From contig NZ_VDTC01000001.1 in the NCBI RefSeq assembly GCF_007672725.1, forward strand, positions 348,354-412,353: a stretch of 64,000 nucleotides of DNA, written 5' to 3'. Below are positions 35,778-46,693 of this stretch, in pieces. A program made the translations under genes and the position numbers. Numbering within the stretch: the first letter of the stretch is position 1; every line of letters begins with the position of its first letter. This DNA comes from Corynebacterium aurimucosum ATCC 700975. Lineage in GTDB: Bacteria; Actinomycetota; Actinomycetes; Mycobacteriales; Mycobacteriaceae. The notes beneath the pieces were generated by a model. That model saw nothing but the letters and a program-made list of their open reading frames with translations, searched no databases and was not told where the DNA came from.

Positions 35778-37784
35778 CTAGGCCTTCTCCGCCGAAGCGG
35801 CGGTGGTGGTAGCCGCAGGTTTCGGCTTCGGGTCCACGGTGAGTAATGCATCCCCGAAGGTGATTTCCGCACCGGTGGCATAGGCCGGGAGGACTGGGCC
35901 CGTCTTCTTCGAGTTGGATACCACCACAGGTGTTGTCACCGGGTAGTCCGCCGCCTTGATGGCGGCGATATCGAACTCGCAGAGGAGGTCACCAGCCTTG
36001 ACCTCATCGCCCTTGGAGACGTGCGAGGTAAAGTGCTCGCCCTTCAGGTTCACGGTGTCGAAACCGATGTGCATGAGGATGTCAACGTTGTTGCCGTCGG
36101 CATCTTTTCCACGCACGGCATAGGCGTGCTTGGAAGGGAAGGTGACGGTGACCTTGCCATCAATCGGGGAGACGAGGCGCCCCTCGCTCGGCTCGATGGC
36201 CGCGCCCGCGCCCAGCTTGCCGGCGGCAAACATCGGGTCGGAGACCGATTCCAACGCGATGGCCTTTCCGGCCAGCGGGGAGGCCACGCGGTAGGCATTC
36301 GGATCAGCGGTGGCGGCAGGAACCGCACCGTCTACGTCGGCGTTGGCGGTACCGACCTCATCGGGATCGATGGAGCCGTTCTTGGAGATGAGGTAGCGGC
36401 CATATACAAAGGCCACGCCGAAGGAGAGGATGAGGGAGACGAAGGCGCAGATGAAGAACTGCGTGTAATCCTCCGGGCGCATTGAGACGAATCCGATGAA
36501 GCCGGCGGCGCCGAGGGCGGTAGCTTTAACGTCGAGAAGCGCGATGAGCGTCGAGGCCACTGCGGACGCGCCCATGCCGATGTAGAACGGCCAGCGCAGG
36601 CGGAGGTTCACACCGAAGATAGCGGGCTCGGTAATGCCGAAGAGCGCGGAAACACCCGAGGCGCCCGACAGGCCCTTGAGCTTCTCCGACTTGGTCAGGA
36701 AGTAGACCGCCAAGGCCACGCCACCCTGGGCAATGTTGGCCATGGAGGCCACCGCGAAGATGAAGGAACCGCCCTCGTTCCACAGCATCGTCTCAATCGG
36801 CGGGAAGGACTGGTGGAGGCCGGTGATAACGATCGGCGAGTAGAACAAACCGAAGATGAAGCCGCCCACTGGGCCGGCGAAGGTGTAAAGGTCGTTGAGC
36901 CCAGCGCCGAGCATGTCGCCCGCCGTGCGCAGAATAGGACCAACCGCGATGAAGGTGATAAAGCCCGTCACCAGCAACGTGAGCAGCGGGGTGAGCATGA
37001 AGTCCACGGTGCCCTTGAGGTGCTTGTGCAGGAATTTCTCAATCGTGGCCAGAATCCACGCGATGACCAAGATCGGCAGGATGGAACCCTGGTAACCCGC
37101 CTGGGCCACATCGAGGCCGAAGATATTCCAGTAGGACATCTCCCCCGCCTCGATGGTCGCGGCCACCTGATACCCGTTCACCAGGTCCGGCATCACCATG
37201 GCCATGGCCATGCCCGCACCGAGGAACTCGTTGCCGCCGAAGCGCTTGGTGGCGGTGAAGCCCACCAGGATGGGCAGGAAGGCAAACGGCGCGGAAGCCA
37301 GGAGGTTGATGAGCCCCGCCACGTCCGCCATGGCCGGGAACATCTCGATGACGGATTGCTCACCGAACAGCCCGTTGGCGGTCAGCACGTTATTGAGCGC
37401 CATGAGCAGACCGCCGCCGACCAGAATCGGGATGAGCGGCACGAAGATATCCGCGAGGACCTTCACCGCCCGGGAGAACCAATTTCCGGAGTCGGCGGCG
37501 ATGTCCTTGAGCTTGTCAGTAGAAACCGCGATATCCTTCGAGGTCATCGCGTTGATCTGGTCGAATACGATGTTGACATCGCCCGGGCCGACGATGACCT
37601 GGAACATGCCCCCGGCCTCAAAGATGCCCTTGAGGTCCGGATCGTTTTCTAGTGCGGCCGTATCGACCTTTTTGCTGTCTTTCAGCACCATGCGCAGGCG
37701 GGTGGCGCAGTGCGCGAGCGCCACAATGTTGTCTTCGCCGCCGATTGCTTTGAGTGTTCGCGCCGCGACCTGTTTGTGATCCAT
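35778..37784 (-). CDS. ptsS: Sucrose-specific PTS transporter EIIBCA
   Basis: 668 residues, domains in order: EIIB (1-85) with phosphorylated Cys26 in [19 protein letters not shown] (about 105-460) with about ten membrane segments; EIIA (about 500-650) with active His572 in [15 protein letters not shown]. It imports and phosphorylates a sugar. Sucrose specificity is inferred from the adjacent scrB and scrK and from the same gene set in C. glutamicum. Start choice: ATG at 37784 with GAGGAG upstream; the longer frame to 37829 adds residues before the EIIB start. Downstream inverted repeat may end transcription. Confidence 0.92.
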   Translation of the reverse strand: MDHKQVAARTLKAIGGEDNIVALAHCATRLRMVLKDSKKVDTAALENDPDLKGIFEAGGMFQVIVGPGDVNIVFDQINAMTSKDIAVSTDKLKDIAADSGNWFSRAVKVLADIFVPLIPILVGGGLLMALNNVLTANGLFGEQSVIEMFPAMADVAGLINLLASAPFAFLPILVGFTATKRFGGNEFLGAGMAMAMVMPDLVNGYQVAATIEAGEMSYWNIFGLDVAQAGYQGSILPILVIAWILATIEKFLHKHLKGTVDFMLTPLLTLLVTGFITFIAVGPILRTAGDMLGAGLNDLYTFAGPVGGFIFGLFYSPIVITGLHQSFPPIETMLWNEGGSFIFAVASMANIAQGGVALAVYFLTKSEKLKGLSGASGVSALFGITEPAIFGVNLRLRWPFYIGMGASAVASTLIALLDVKATALGAAGFIGFVSMRPEDYTQFFICAFVSLILSFGVAFVYGRYLISKNGSIDPDEVGTANADVDGAVPAATADPNAYRVASPLAGKAIALESVSDPMFAAGKLGAGAAIEPSEGRLVSPIDGKVTVTFPSKHAYAVRGKDADGNNVDILMHIGFDTVNLKGEHFTSHVSKGDEVKAGDLLCEFDIAAIKAADYPVTTPVVVSNSKKTGPVLPAYATGAEITFGDALLTVDPKPKPAATTTAASAEKA

Positions 37785-37896
37785 ACCGGCGTGCCTCCTC
37801 GGAGAGTGAGATGAATTAAATAGCTTCACCTCCCATTAGACACGTTACCCAACATAAAACCAATCATTCGGGCCCAAATATAGGAAAATTCACACC

Positions 37897-39219
37897 CTAC
37901 CGGGCTTCCCAGCCGCGCCAGCGAGCGTCACCGGCACCAAAGACTGCCGACGCCCCCGCAATCCGCCCATCACCTGCAAAGACCTCCACCGCGCAGCCAT
38001 CAGCGACAAGCTCCAGTGTTCCTGCTGGACACGGCACGACGCGTTCATCTTCGCCAGACGTGAGCCGCAGCTCTCCCCCGCCGTAAGCTACGAGGAAGGC
38101 GGTGGCATCGGAGGCGTCGACAAGCGCATATGTGCCCTCCCCAGCCTGCAGCGTGGCCACCGAACCGAACCCCTCTCGCGCCGGCCCCGTCGGCGCAGAC
38201 CCTAGCGACCACAGCGGTGCCTGGCGCAACCAGCCATCCTCCAGCCAGACGCGCCGCGGAAGCGTCAGCGTATGCACCCAGCCCTGGGCGACAGTCGGGG
38301 TGTCATCCTGCGCGGGCAGCCCCATCCACCCCAGCATGATGGCCTCGCCATCCTTCTCCACCAGCTGCGGCGCATAGAACTGGTGGCCATAGTCCACCTC
38401 GCTAAAGCCGCGCTCCACGTGGAAAACCGTGCCCTCAAGCCGGCCCACGAGGTAGCCGCACTGGTCGGAGGAAGCGTAGTGCGTGGCGTTACCGCGCACG
38501 GGATCTAAACCTTGTGGGCAGATGACCAGGACGTCCTTGTCCTCCCCCGTGGCGCGGTCCCGCAGCGTGAGCAAATTCGGGCATTCCCACATGTAGCCGC
38601 CCGGCACCAGGTCGGGGCTCAGGCCCGGCTCAGCGCCTGAGGTGTCAAAGGTGAGCGCACCCTCAAAGGACCACTGCGCCAAGTCCGTGGAGCGATAGAG
38701 CACCACGTGCCCGGTTTCATCCTCCGCCTGGGCGCCGAGCACCATGCGCCAGCCGTCCTTGTCGCGGGTGATCTGGGGATCGCGGTAATGCCCGGTGAAA
38801 CCTGCGGCGGGCCCGTCGATGAGCGGGTTCGCTGCGTCGTGCTCGTAGAAGCCGCCTTCTGGACCGCCGGCATCGACCGCGCGGACGCGGTTCTGCGAGG
38901 GAATCCGCAAGCCATCGCGCTTGAGGTTGCCGGTATAAAACAGCCAGACATCCTCGCCGTCGACCACCGCTCCACCGGAATAACAGCCGTGGGCGTCGTG
39001 CTCACGGATGGGATAGAGCGCGTCCGGGAAGTGCCGCCAGGGCTGTGGCTCGCTCAGGGAAGTCACGGCGTGCCCCCAGCCCGTCTGCTTCGGCGCGTGC
39101 GGGAAACAGGGGTCGTGCTGATAGTAAACGTGCAGGTTGTCGCCGTCGAGGAAGACTCCGTTTGGATCGTTAAGGCGACCAGACGGCGGGGAGAGATGGA
39201 AGTGCGGACGGTAGTTCAT
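37897..39219 (-). CDS. scrB: Sucrose-6-phosphate hydrolase (GH32)
   Basis: 440 residues, glycoside hydrolase family 32. The nucleophile Asp18 is in LNDPNGVF; RDPQIT (transition-state Asp) and WECPNL (acid/base Glu) complete the active site. The C-terminal 130 residues form the usual beta-sandwich. It cleaves the sucrose-6-phosphate made by PtsS to glucose-6-phosphate and fructose. No Shine-Dalgarno at a useful distance: a TACTAT box seven bases upstream of the ATG points to a leaderless mRNA. A 112-base gap separates it from ptsS. Confidence 0.94.
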   Translation of the reverse strand: MNYRPHFHLSPPSGRLNDPNGVFLDGDNLHVYYQHDPCFPHAPKQTGWGHAVTSLSEPQPWRHFPDALYPIREHDAHGCYSGGAVVDGEDVWLFYTGNLKRDGLRIPSQNRVRAVDAGGPEGGFYEHDAANPLIDGPAAGFTGHYRDPQITRDKDGWRMVLGAQAEDETGHVVLYRSTDLAQWSFEGALTFDTSGAEPGLSPDLVPGGYMWECPNLLTLRDRATGEDKDVLVICPQGLDPVRGNATHYASSDQCGYLVGRLEGTVFHVERGFSEVDYGHQFYAPQLVEKDGEAIMLGWMGLPAQDDTPTVAQGWVHTLTLPRRVWLEDGWLRQAPLWSLGSAPTGPAREGFGSVATLQAGEGTYALVDASDATAFLVAYGGGELRLTSGEDERVVPCPAGTLELVADGCAVEVFAGDGRIAGASAVFGAGDARWRGWEAR

Positions 39220-39226
39220 GCTCCCG

Positions 39227-39233
39227 ATAGTAT
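39227..39233. promoter_or_regulatory. Overlapping divergent -10 boxes of scrB and scrK
   Basis: ATAGTAT at 39227-39233 reads TAGTAT on the plus strand (39228-39233), 7 bases before the scrK ATG at 39241, and TACTAT on the minus strand (39232-39227), 7 bases before the scrB ATG at 39219. Both genes would be leaderless and the two RNA polymerases could not bind together. Confidence 0.6.
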
Positions 39234-39240
39234 GGGCTCT

Positions 39241-40110
39241 ATGGACATTATGGTGTGTGGCGAAGGCCTCGTTGACCTCGTTCCGCGCGGACGCGGGCGG
39301 CTGGCAGATCTCACCTCAGCGTTGGGCGGCGGCCCCTTCAACGTGGCGGTCGCGGCGGGTCGTTTGGGCGCAAGCGTGGGTTTTCAATCGCGGCTTTCGC
39401 GGGATGCATTCGGGCAGGCGCTCGTGGAGCGCCTACATAAAGAAGGAGTGGATACCTCGCTCGTGCAGCGCGGTGACGAGCCCACAACGCTGGCGGTCTG
39501 CAACATCGGGGAGGACGGCTCGGCCACCTACTCCTTCTATACGGAGGGCACGGCGGACCGGCTGGTGGAGCCTGTGCTTGCTGACGTCCCCTGGGCCTGC
39601 TTCGGCACCGTCTCCCTCGCCCTGGAGCCGGGCGCATCCCGCTATGCCGAGCTGCTCCAGGAGCTTGCGGCGCAGGGCACGAAGGTGGCGCTGGATCCGA
39701 ACATCCGCCCCTTCTTCGCCACCCCGGCGCACCGCGAGTTTTTGTTGTCCTTGCTGCCACACGTCACGCTGTTGAAGCTGAGCGAGGAGGAGGTTGAATT
39801 CCTCGGTGAGGACGCACTTTCGCAGGTGCCCGTGGTCGTGACCACGCGTGGCGCCGAAGGTCTGAGCGTGCGCACGGACTCGGTGTCGCTGCAGGTCCCG
39901 CCGGTTACGGTGGAGGTGGCGGACACCATCGGCGCGGGCGACACGGTGATGGCCGCGCTCTTAAGACAGTTGGTGGAGCGGGACATTAGCGCTTTGAGCG
40001 TCGAGGAGTGGCAGGAGATCCTGCACTTTGCGGCGACGGCCGCAGCCATTACTGTTTCCCGCACGGGCGCGCAGCCGCCCACGCTTTCTGAGGTGGAGGA
40101 ACTACTATGA
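39241..40110 (+). CDS. scrK: Fructokinase (PfkB family)
   Basis: 289 residues. PfkB carbohydrate kinase: GGGPFNVAVAAGRLG near the N-terminus and the catalytic DTIGAGDTVMAALL near residue 230. It phosphorylates the fructose released by ScrB, completing the sucrose route with ptsS. Start choice: ATG at 39241 fits the leaderless promoter; ATGs at 39232 and 39250 are in frame but fit less well. The open frame back to 38707 is antisense to scrB. Its stop overlaps the next gene (ATGA). Confidence 0.9.
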   Translation: MDIMVCGEGLVDLVPRGRGRLADLTSALGGGPFNVAVAAGRLGASVGFQSRLSRDAFGQALVERLHKEGVDTSLVQRGDEPTTLAVCNIGEDGSATYSFYTEGTADRLVEPVLADVPWACFGTVSLALEPGASRYAELLQELAAQGTKVALDPNIRPFFATPAHREFLLSLLPHVTLLKLSEEEVEFLGEDALSQVPVVVTTRGAEGLSVRTDSVSLQVPPVTVEVADTIGAGDTVMAALLRQLVERDISALSVEEWQEILHFAATAAAITVSRTGAQPPTLSEVEELL

Positions 40111-40499
40111 ACTATCCCCTGCGCACGACCGGCCTCCACGGCCTGCTCTTCCTCGTGGTGACGGTGTCCTTCATTTTGCCCGTCGTCTTCGGCACGGGCG
40201 CGCTTCTGCCGGTGCCAGCTGCGGTGGTGCTGTCGGTGCTGTTGGGAGGCGCCGCGCTTGTCGACGCCTCCTACCACGCCTTCTCCCCCGCCCAGCGCCC
40301 CACCCGGGGGCTGCGCGCTATCTCCGCGCTGGGCGCGGTTGCGCTCATCGCGGGCTGGCTGGTGTGGCTCAAGGTCTTTCGCACCGTCAACCTGGCCAGC
40401 GCCGCGCCCTACCGTATCGGCACGTTTCTTCTCGCGGTGGGCGCGGTACTTAGCGTCTTTAGCATCGCTATCGCGCTCACACACCGGCGGGTGCGCTAA
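40107..40499 (+). CDS. Four-helix membrane protein of unknown function
   Basis: 130 residues with four hydrophobic helices (about 10-30, 32-52, 70-88, 104-123). Coupled to scrK by ATGA, so it is made with fructokinase. No family or motif is recognised; a link with sugar uptake is only positional. Its stop overlaps the convergent lipoprotein gene by four bases. Confidence 0.6.
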   Translation: MNYPLRTTGLHGLLFLVVTVSFILPVVFGTGALLPVPAAVVLSVLLGGAALVDASYHAFSPAQRPTRGLRAISALGAVALIAGWLVWLKVFRTVNLASAAPYRIGTFLLAVGAVLSVFSIAIALTHRRVR

Positions 40500-41218
40500 A
40501 GAATATCTGCCGGTATGTAGGGCATGCGCAGCGTGCCCATCGGGACACTCACATCGCTTTGCCAGAATCCGCTCGTGGCATCGATCGGCAAGGTGGCCTT
40601 CATTCCTTCGTAGCCGTCCCACAAATCCCCATTGCCGACTATTCCGATGCATTCCTGGTTTGCACGAACCTCCACCTCACCCGGCCTGCCGCTCATGCTG
40701 CCGCTCAACGTGGTGGGTGCGTCCAAGACCAGGACCCACACCTCTTCCGAGGCATACTCGGGCAAGACGATGCCGGGCTCTCCACCGTCGAGGTCGCCTG
40801 CTTTTGCCTTGTGTACGGTACCCGACACGGTAGACGGGACATCGGCAGGATTGCCCTCGCTGCGGACGCGGTCCTTCCGGTACACGCACTTCTCAATGCC
40901 GCTGGCGGCGGAGGTGCCCGCGCCGCCTTTATCTACGTCCTGTGCGTTGGACGTCTTCGCGCCTTCAGCCGCGCCAGAATCAGCGGCGCCAGGTGTATAG
41001 CCGGCTGGCAGCGTCGGGTTCGGGCCGGCCGCTTCGATGCTCGGTTGTGGCTGCCCGTCCGAATCCGGCTCGGCCTGCGTCGTTGAAACGTCGCCAGTGG
41101 ATTCCACCGCCGGAGCATCGGCAGCAACAGGAGCAGGCTCCTCCGCGGCGCAACCGACGAGGGCTGCCACAGAGGAAGCGCAGACAAGGGTATGCAGAGA
41201 GCGAGAGAACGCGGACAT
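40496..41218 (-). CDS. Putative lipoprotein
   Basis: 240 residues. The N-terminus MSAFSRSLHTLVCASSVAALVGCAAEEP is a type II signal with lipobox LVGC (Cys23). A Pro/Ala/Glu/Thr-rich spacer (24-105) leads to a folded domain containing IEKCVYRKDRVRSEGNP, EYASEEVWVLVLDAPTTLSGSMSG and RANQECIGIVGNGDLWDGYEGMKATLPIDA, with a probable disulfide pair. Likely attached to the outer face of the cytoplasmic membrane. Function not recognised. Confidence 0.75.
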   Translation of the reverse strand: MSAFSRSLHTLVCASSVAALVGCAAEEPAPVAADAPAVESTGDVSTTQAEPDSDGQPQPSIEAAGPNPTLPAGYTPGAADSGAAEGAKTSNAQDVDKGGAGTSAASGIEKCVYRKDRVRSEGNPADVPSTVSGTVHKAKAGDLDGGEPGIVLPEYASEEVWVLVLDAPTTLSGSMSGRPGEVEVRANQECIGIVGNGDLWDGYEGMKATLPIDATSGFWQSDVSVPMGTLRMPYIPADIL

Positions 41219-41356
41219 AGAGAGTTTGGCCTTTCAGGAGATGAACGGCCTTACCCTAACACGTTTTCGCAGCTTAATCCGTATAGCTGGAAACCGCCCC
41301 CCCTGGCAGGCTGTTGTCTGTGGCGTGCCGGATGCGAGAGCGAAGGGCGCATAAAA

Positions 41357-41387
41357 AATGGCCCCCACGCTAACCGTGGAGGCCATT
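41357..41387 (-). terminator. Terminator after rpsQ (end of S10 operon)
   Basis: AATGGCC-CCCACG and CGTGGAGGCCATT form the stem; on the minus strand TTTTTT follows. It ends the rpsJ-to-rpsQ operon. Confidence 0.85.
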
Positions 41388-41412
41388 GATTGATATCGAG
41401 GAGGACTAGATT

Positions 41413-41694
41413 TTACTTAGCCTTCTCCACGATCTCGACGAGACGGAAGTGCTTGTCCTTGGACAGCGGGCGAGTCTCGGCGATGAGAACGCGGTCGCCG
41501 ATGCCGGCGGTCTCGTTCTCGTCGTGCGCCTTAACCTTCTTGTTAGTGCGCATAATCTTGCCGTAGAGGGCGTGCTGCTTGCGGTCCTCGAGCTCGACAA
41601 CGATGGTCTTGTCCATCTTGTCGGAGACAACGATGCCGGTGCGGGTCTTGCGAGCGCCCTTTTCCTTCTTAGTGTTCACGTTTGCCTCACTCAT
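41413..41694 (-). CDS. rpsQ: 30S ribosomal protein S17
   Basis: 93 residues: a short basic N-terminus, then [29 protein letters not shown] and [23 protein letters not shown]. Last gene of the S10 operon; the next gene in the usual order, rplN, is 6 kb away beyond the sucrose island. Confidence 0.97.
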   Translation of the reverse strand: MSEANVNTKKEKGARKTRTGIVVSDKMDKTIVVELEDRKQHALYGKIMRTNKKVKAHDENETAGIGDRVLIAETRPLSKDKHFRLVEIVEKAK

Positions 41695-41696
41695 GA

Positions 41697-41927
41697 TTAA
41701 GCCTCAGCTCCCGGAGCAACGGACAGGCCCAGCTCGCGCTCGCGCAGAACGGTGTAGATGCGGGCGATGTCGCGCTTAACCGTGCCGATGCGGCGGTTGT
41801 TGGTCAGCTGGCCAGTGGCCTTCTGGAAACGAAGGTTGAAGAGCTCTTCCTTCGCATCCTTCAGGCGGGTCTCCAGCTCAGCGTTGTCGAGCTCACGGAA
41901 CTCGTGGGCGGGGGTACCGGTAGCCAT
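41697..41927 (-). CDS. rpmC: 50S ribosomal protein L29
   Basis: 76 residues, [43 protein letters not shown]. Start choice: ATG at 41927 overlapping the rplP stop as TAATG; the open frame extends upstream inside rplP and is rejected. Confidence 0.97.
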   Translation of the reverse strand: MATGTPAHEFRELDNAELETRLKDAKEELFNLRFQKATGQLTNNRRIGTVKRDIARIYTVLRERELGLSVAPGAEA

Positions 41928-42343
41928 TAGAACTGGTCCTCCTTCTTGATGATGCGGACCTTGCACGGAAGCTTCTGGCCAGCGCGGCGCAGGGCCTCGA
42001 TGGCAACTTCGTCGTTCGGGTAGGTCATCTCGAAGAGGATGCGGCCCGGCTTAACGTTGGCAACCCACTTCTCGACGGGACCCTTACCGGAACCCATACG
42101 CACGCCGAGCGGCTTCTGGGTCAGGGGGCGGTCCGGGAAGATGTTGATCCACACCTTGCCACCACGCTTAACGTGGCGGTTGATGGCAATACGTGCGGCC
42201 TCAATCTGGCGGTTGGTGATGTACGCCGGCTCGAGAGCCTGAATGGCGTAGTCACCGAAGTTGATGCGATTACCGCCCTTGGACACACCCGAGCGGGTCG
42301 GGCGGTGCTGGCGACGGTACTTGACGCGCTTAGGAATCAGCAT
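41927..42343 (-). CDS. rplP: 50S ribosomal protein L16
   Basis: 138 residues, [19 protein letters not shown], with the conserved [25 protein letters not shown]. 3 bases after rpsC. Confidence 0.97.
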   Translation of the reverse strand: MLIPKRVKYRRQHRPTRSGVSKGGNRINFGDYAIQALEPAYITNRQIEAARIAINRHVKRGGKVWINIFPDRPLTQKPLGVRMGSGKGPVEKWVANVKPGRILFEMTYPNDEVAIEALRRAGQKLPCKVRIIKKEDQF

Positions 42344-42346
42344 GGA

Positions 42347-43093
42347 TTAGCCCTCCTGCTTCTGCTGTGCGCGCTGACGACGCTGGCCACCACGGCGCGA
42401 GCGACCGTTACGGTCACCGCGGCCACGGCCCTGCGCCGGAGCGTTCAGTTCGGACTCGCGCACGCCACCGACAACGTCACCCTTGTAGATCCACACCTTG
42501 ATGCCGATGCGGCCGAAGGTGGTGTGGGCCTCTGCGGTGCCGTAGTCGATTTCGGCGCGAAGAGTGTGCAGCGGAACGCGACCCTCGTGGTAGCGCTCAA
42601 CGCGAGACATTTCTGCACCGCCCAGGCGGCCGGACAGCAGAATCTTGATGCCCTTGACCTGCGGCTGGCGCATAGCGGACTGGATAGCCTTGCGCATTGC
42701 ACGACGGAATGCGACACGGTTAACCAGCTGCTCCGCGATGGACTGCGCAACCAGGGTTGCGTTGGCGTCGACCTGCTTGACCTCTAGAATGTTGAGGGCA
42801 ACCATCTTGCCGGTGAGCTTCTCCAGCTCGCGGCGGATGCGGTCAGCCTCAGCGCCGCGACGGCCAATCACGATGCCCGGGCGGGCGGTGTGAATGTCCA
42901 CGCGGACGCGGTCGCGGGTGCGCTCGATGACGACGTCGGCAATGCCGGCGCGGTCGAGGCCCTTCTCCAAGTACTCGCGGATCTTGATGTCTTCGGCTAC
43001 GTAGTTTGCGTAGTCCTTATCGGCGTACCAGTGGGTCTTCCAGTCGGAAGTGATGCCCAAACGTAGGCCGTGAGGATGGATCTTCTGGCCCAT
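42347..43093 (-). CDS. rpsC: 30S ribosomal protein S3
   Basis: 248 residues, [30 protein letters not shown] domain with [22 protein letters not shown] and the [26 protein letters not shown] segment. A Gly/Arg/Gln-rich C-terminal tail follows. Overlaps rplV by a single base. Confidence 0.97.
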   Translation of the reverse strand: MGQKIHPHGLRLGITSDWKTHWYADKDYANYVAEDIKIREYLEKGLDRAGIADVVIERTRDRVRVDIHTARPGIVIGRRGAEADRIRRELEKLTGKMVALNILEVKQVDANATLVAQSIAEQLVNRVAFRRAMRKAIQSAMRQPQVKGIKILLSGRLGGAEMSRVERYHEGRVPLHTLRAEIDYGTAEAHTTFGRIGIKVWIYKGDVVGGVRESELNAPAQGRGRGDRNGRSRRGGQRRQRAQQKQEG

Positions 43094-43455
43094 TACTTGG
43101 CCCCTTCCTTCTGGCTCTCGACAACCACGGTGATGTGGCTGGTGCGCTTACGAATCATGAATGCGCGGCCCTGTGCGCGCGGCTGGAAACGACGCATGGT
43201 CGGACCCTCGTTGGCGTATGCCTCGGAGATGACCAGGGTGCGCGGATCCAGGCCGAAGTTATTCTCAGCGTTGGCAGCTGCGGATGCAACGACCTTGGCA
43301 ACCGGCTCAGCGGCGCCCTGCGGAGCGTACTTCAGGATTGCAAGTGCCTCGGCTACGGACTTACCGCGGACCAAGTCGATGACGCGGCGTGCCTTCATCG
43401 GGGTAACGCGGACGTAGCGAGCCGTTGCGGATGCGGAGGTGATGGTGTCACTCAT
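43093..43455 (-). CDS. rplV: 50S ribosomal protein L22
   Basis: 120 residues, [33 protein letters not shown] and the beta-hairpin [24 protein letters not shown] that reaches the exit tunnel. Confidence 0.97.
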   Translation of the reverse strand: MSDTITSASATARYVRVTPMKARRVIDLVRGKSVAEALAILKYAPQGAAEPVAKVVASAAANAENNFGLDPRTLVISEAYANEGPTMRRFQPRAQGRAFMIRKRTSHITVVVESQKEGAK

Positions 43456-43458
43456 CGC

Positions 43459-43737
43459 TTATCGACGTCCCTTCTTGTCGTCCTTGACGTGACCCTTAAA
43501 GGTCTTGGTGGGTGCGAACTCACCGAGCTTGTGACCAACCATGGAGTCCTCGACGAACACCGGCACATGCTTGCGGCCGTCGTGGACGGCGAAGGTGTGA
43601 CCGATGAAATCGGGCAGGATGGTGGAGCGGCGAGACCAGGTCTTGATGACCTGCTTGGTGCCGGCCTCGTTCTGAGCATCAACCTTGTTGAGGAGGTGCT
43701 CATCGACGAACGGGCCCTTCTTAAGGCTGCGTGGCAT
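43459..43737 (-). CDS. rpsS: 30S ribosomal protein S19
   Basis: 92 residues, [28 protein letters not shown], with [30 protein letters not shown]. Standard length; 13 bases after rplB. Confidence 0.97.
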   Translation of the reverse strand: MPRSLKKGPFVDEHLLNKVDAQNEAGTKQVIKTWSRRSTILPDFIGHTFAVHDGRKHVPVFVEDSMVGHKLGEFAPTKTFKGHVKDDKKGRR

Positions 43738-43750
43738 TGTTTACCTCCTC

Positions 43751-44587
43751 TTAGCGCTTCTTGTTCGGGCGACGACGGCGCACGATCATGTTGTTCGAGT
43801 AACGGTTCGGGTTGCGGGTGCGGCCTTCCTTGTGGCCCCACGGCGACACCGGGTGGCGACCACCCGAGGTCTTACCCTCACCACCACCGTGCGGGTGGTC
43901 GACCGGGTTCATAACGACACCGCGGACGGTCGGGCGGACGCCCTTCCAGCGCATACGGCCGGCCTTGCCCCAGCGGATGTTCATCTGGTCAGCGTTGCCA
44001 ACCTCACCGACGGTGGCGCGGCAACGGATGTCGACGCGACGGATCTCGGAGGACGGCATACGCAGGATGGCGTACTTGCCTTCCTTACCCAGCAGCTGGA
44101 TGGAAGCACCAGCGGAGCGAGCCAGCTTAGCGCCAGCGCCCGGCTTGAGCTCCACAGCGTGGATGGTGGTACCGGTCGGGATGTTGCGCAGCGGCAGGTT
44201 GTTGCCAACCTTGATATCTGCGTTCGCACCAGCCTCAACGATGGCACCCTGCTTCAGGCCCTTCGGGGCGATGATGTAGCGCTTCTCGCCGTCTGCGTAG
44301 TGCAGGAGGGCGATGTTAGCGGTACGGTTCGGGTCGTACTCAATGTGAGCGACCTTTGCAGGGATGCCGTCCTTGTCGGTACGACGGAAGTCGATGAGAC
44401 GGTAACGGCGCTTGTGGCCACCGCCGATGTGGCGGGTGGTGATGCGGCCGTAGTTGTTACGACCACCAGTCTTGCTCAGCGGGCGCAGCAGGGACTTCTC
44501 CGGGGTCGAGCGAGTGATTTCCTCGAACTCGGACACGGAGGATGCGCGGCGACCCGGAGTTGTCGGCTTGTACTTACGAATAGCCAT
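43751..44587 (-). CDS. rplB: 50S ribosomal protein L2
   Basis: 278 residues, [21 protein letters not shown], with [15 protein letters not shown] and the peptidyl-transferase-proximal [26 protein letters not shown]. Confidence 0.98.
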   Translation of the reverse strand: MAIRKYKPTTPGRRASSVSEFEEITRSTPEKSLLRPLSKTGGRNNYGRITTRHIGGGHKRRYRLIDFRRTDKDGIPAKVAHIEYDPNRTANIALLHYADGEKRYIIAPKGLKQGAIVEAGANADIKVGNNLPLRNIPTGTTIHAVELKPGAGAKLARSAGASIQLLGKEGKYAILRMPSSEIRRVDIRCRATVGEVGNADQMNIRWGKAGRMRWKGVRPTVRGVVMNPVDHPHGGGEGKTSGGRHPVSPWGHKEGRTRNPNRYSNNMIVRRRRPNKKR

Positions 44588-44622
44588 AATTCTTCCTTTT
44601 CCTTTCGGCTCTTCGGTGGGGC

Positions 44623-44925
44623 TTAAGCGCCTGCGCCGAAGACGTCGATGGAGTCGCTGCCTTCACGGAGCGTCACGTAGGCGCGCTTGGTGGACTTACG
44701 CTGACCGAAACCGGTGCGGGTGCGCTTGCGCTTGCCTGCACGGTTCACGGTGTTCACGGAAGCAACCTGCACGCCGAAGATCTGCTCGACGGCATCTTTA
44801 ATCTGGGTCTTGTTGGAGTCCGTGGAGACGTAGAACGTGTACACGTTCTGCTCCATGAGGCCGTAGGACTTCTCGGACACAACCGGTGCGATGATGACGT
44901 CGCGCGGGTTAGCGAGCTTAGCCAT
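44623..44925 (-). CDS. rplW: 50S ribosomal protein L23
   Basis: 100 residues, [33 protein letters not shown], with [22 protein letters not shown]. It lies at the tunnel exit. Start overlaps the rplD stop by one base. Confidence 0.97.
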   Translation of the reverse strand: MAKLANPRDVIIAPVVSEKSYGLMEQNVYTFYVSTDSNKTQIKDAVEQIFGVQVASVNTVNRAGKRKRTRTGFGQRKSTKRAYVTLREGSDSIDVFGAGA

Positions 44926-45587
44926 TACTTCTCCTCCTTAGCTTCCTCGGCAGCGCCGGTAGCGCGCTCGACGAAGGTGTGCAGAGCCTCAACGGAGAAC
45001 ACAACGTCGTCCGAGTAGAGGACGTCGTAGGTGTTCAGCTGACCGGCGTCCAGGATCTGGACGTTCGGCAGGTTGTTGGCGCTGCGGCGAGCATTGATGT
45101 CCTCGCGGCCGATGACCAGAAGAACGTTCTTGCGGTCGGTGAGGCGCTCGATGAAGGCCTTGGCCTGCTTGGTGGACGGGGTCTGGCCCGGGACGAGCTC
45201 CTCGATGACGTGGATGCGCTCGTTACGTGCACGGTCAGACAGTGCGCCGTAGAGAGCAGCCTTGATCATGCGCTTCGGGGTGCGCTGGGAGTAGTCACGC
45301 GGGACCGGGCCATGCACGGTGCCGCCGCCGGTGTAGTGCGGAGCACGGATGGAACCCTGGCGGGCGCGGCCGGTGCCCTTCTGGCGGAACGGCTTGCGAC
45401 CACCACCGCGGACCTCGCCGCGGGTCTTGGTCTTGTGGGTACCCTGACGAGCGGCGGCGAGCTGTGCGTTGACAACCTGGTGCATCAGAGCAATGGATGC
45501 CTCGGTGTCAAAGAGCTCGGCCGGCAACTCAACGGTGCCGTTGGTCTTACCGTCAGCGGTCTGGACGTCTAGCTTGAGGTTGCTCAT
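44925..45587 (-). CDS. rplD: 50S ribosomal protein L4
   Basis: 220 residues with the tunnel loop [19 protein letters not shown]; in other bacteria L4 represses the S10 operon through its leader. An acidic end (AAEEAKEEK). The start overlaps the rplC stop (ATGA-type). Confidence 0.97.
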   Translation of the reverse strand: MSNLKLDVQTADGKTNGTVELPAELFDTEASIALMHQVVNAQLAAARQGTHKTKTRGEVRGGGRKPFRQKGTGRARQGSIRAPHYTGGGTVHGPVPRDYSQRTPKRMIKAALYGALSDRARNERIHVIEELVPGQTPSTKQAKAFIERLTDRKNVLLVIGREDINARRSANNLPNVQILDAGQLNTYDVLYSDDVVFSVEALHTFVERATGAAEEAKEEK

Positions 45588-46240
45588 GCGTGTGCACCGC
45601 CCTTCACTGCGGTCTTAACGGTGACGAGGCCACCGCGCGCACCCGGGATAGCACCCTTGATGAGCAGCAGGTTGGACTCGGCATCAATCTTCTGAATCTT
45701 CAGGTTCTGGGTGGTCACGCGGTCCTGGCCCATGCGGCCAGCCATGCGCTTACCCTTGAAGACGCGGCCCGGGAACGAAGCGCCACCGATGCCACCAACG
45801 CGGCGGTGAGCAGCCTGGTTACCGTGGGCAGCGCCCTGGCCTGCGAAGCCGTGGCGCTTCATGGCGCCGGCGTAGCCGTGACCCTTGGTGGTGCCGGTGA
45901 CGTCAACGAAGGTCACGCCCTCGAAGATGTCCACCTTGACCTCCTGACCGACCTCGTATGCGGAGGTATCGTCCATGCGGATCTCAGCGACGTAGCGGCG
46001 CGGGGTCACGCCAGCCTTCTTGAAGTGACCAGCGGCCGGCTTGTTGGCCTTGCGCGGGTCCTTCTCGCCGAAGGCAATCTGGATGGCGTTGTAGCCATCG
46101 GTTTCCTTGGTACGGATCTGGGTAACCACGCACGGGCCAGCCTCGACGACGGTCACCGGCACAACGCGGTTCTCCTCGTCGAAGACCTGGGTCATGCCGA
46201 GCTTGGTGCCCAGAATTCCCTTGATCTCGTTTTCACTCAT
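45584..46240 (-). CDS. rplC: 50S ribosomal protein L3
   Basis: 218 residues, [28 protein letters not shown], with the conserved [14 protein letters not shown] and [15 protein letters not shown]. 35 bases after rpsJ. Confidence 0.97.
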   Translation of the reverse strand: MSENEIKGILGTKLGMTQVFDEENRVVPVTVVEAGPCVVTQIRTKETDGYNAIQIAFGEKDPRKANKPAAGHFKKAGVTPRRYVAEIRMDDTSAYEVGQEVKVDIFEGVTFVDVTGTTKGHGYAGAMKRHGFAGQGAAHGNQAAHRRVGGIGGASFPGRVFKGKRMAGRMGQDRVTTQNLKIQKIDAESNLLLIKGAIPGARGGLVTVKTAVKGGAHA

Positions 46241-46275
46241 TGTTTGTTCTCCACCAAATACGTTGTGTCGATCGC

Positions 46276-46581
46276 TTACTGAATATTCACGTCGACGCTT
46301 GCCGGAAGGTCGATGCGCATCAGGGCGTCAACGGTCTTCGGGGTCGGGTCGAGAATGTCGATGAGGCGCTTGTGAGTGCGCATCTCGAAGTGCTCGCGAG
46401 AGTCCTTGTACTTGTGCGGAGAACGAATAACGGCGTATACGTTCTTCTCGGTTGGGAGCGGCACCGGGCCGACAACACGAGCACCCGTACGGGTAACGGT
46501 CTCGACGATCTTCTTAGCAGAAGCGTCGATGGCCTCGTGGTCGTAGGCCTTCAGCCGAATGCGGATTTTTTGTCCCGCCAC
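46276..46581 (-). CDS. rpsJ: 30S ribosomal protein S10
   Basis: 101 residues, (M)[28 protein letters not shown], with [36 protein letters not shown]. Start codon GTG at 46581 with AGAGGA upstream. First gene of the S10 operon. S10 also serves as NusE in antitermination. Confidence 0.97.
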   Translation of the reverse strand: MAGQKIRIRLKAYDHEAIDASAKKIVETVTRTGARVVGPVPLPTEKNVYAVIRSPHKYKDSREHFEMRTHKRLIDILDPTPKTVDALMRIDLPASVDVNIQ

Positions 46582-46663
46582 GCTTATCCTCTTCCTCGCT
46601 TCCCCACTTTCACATACCCGGCCTATCCGGGGCGTGAAGCGGTGGGAAATTGCTTCTCGATTT

Positions 46664-46693
46664 CTCTATAACGTTGTCCGGGCTGGAAGCCAT
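46664..46693 (-). promoter_or_regulatory. Putative S10 operon promoter
   Basis: On the minus strand TATAGA (46670-46665) is preceded at 17 bases by TGGCTT (46693-46688), a reasonable sigma-A-type pair about 85 bases before the rpsJ start. Confidence 0.45.
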
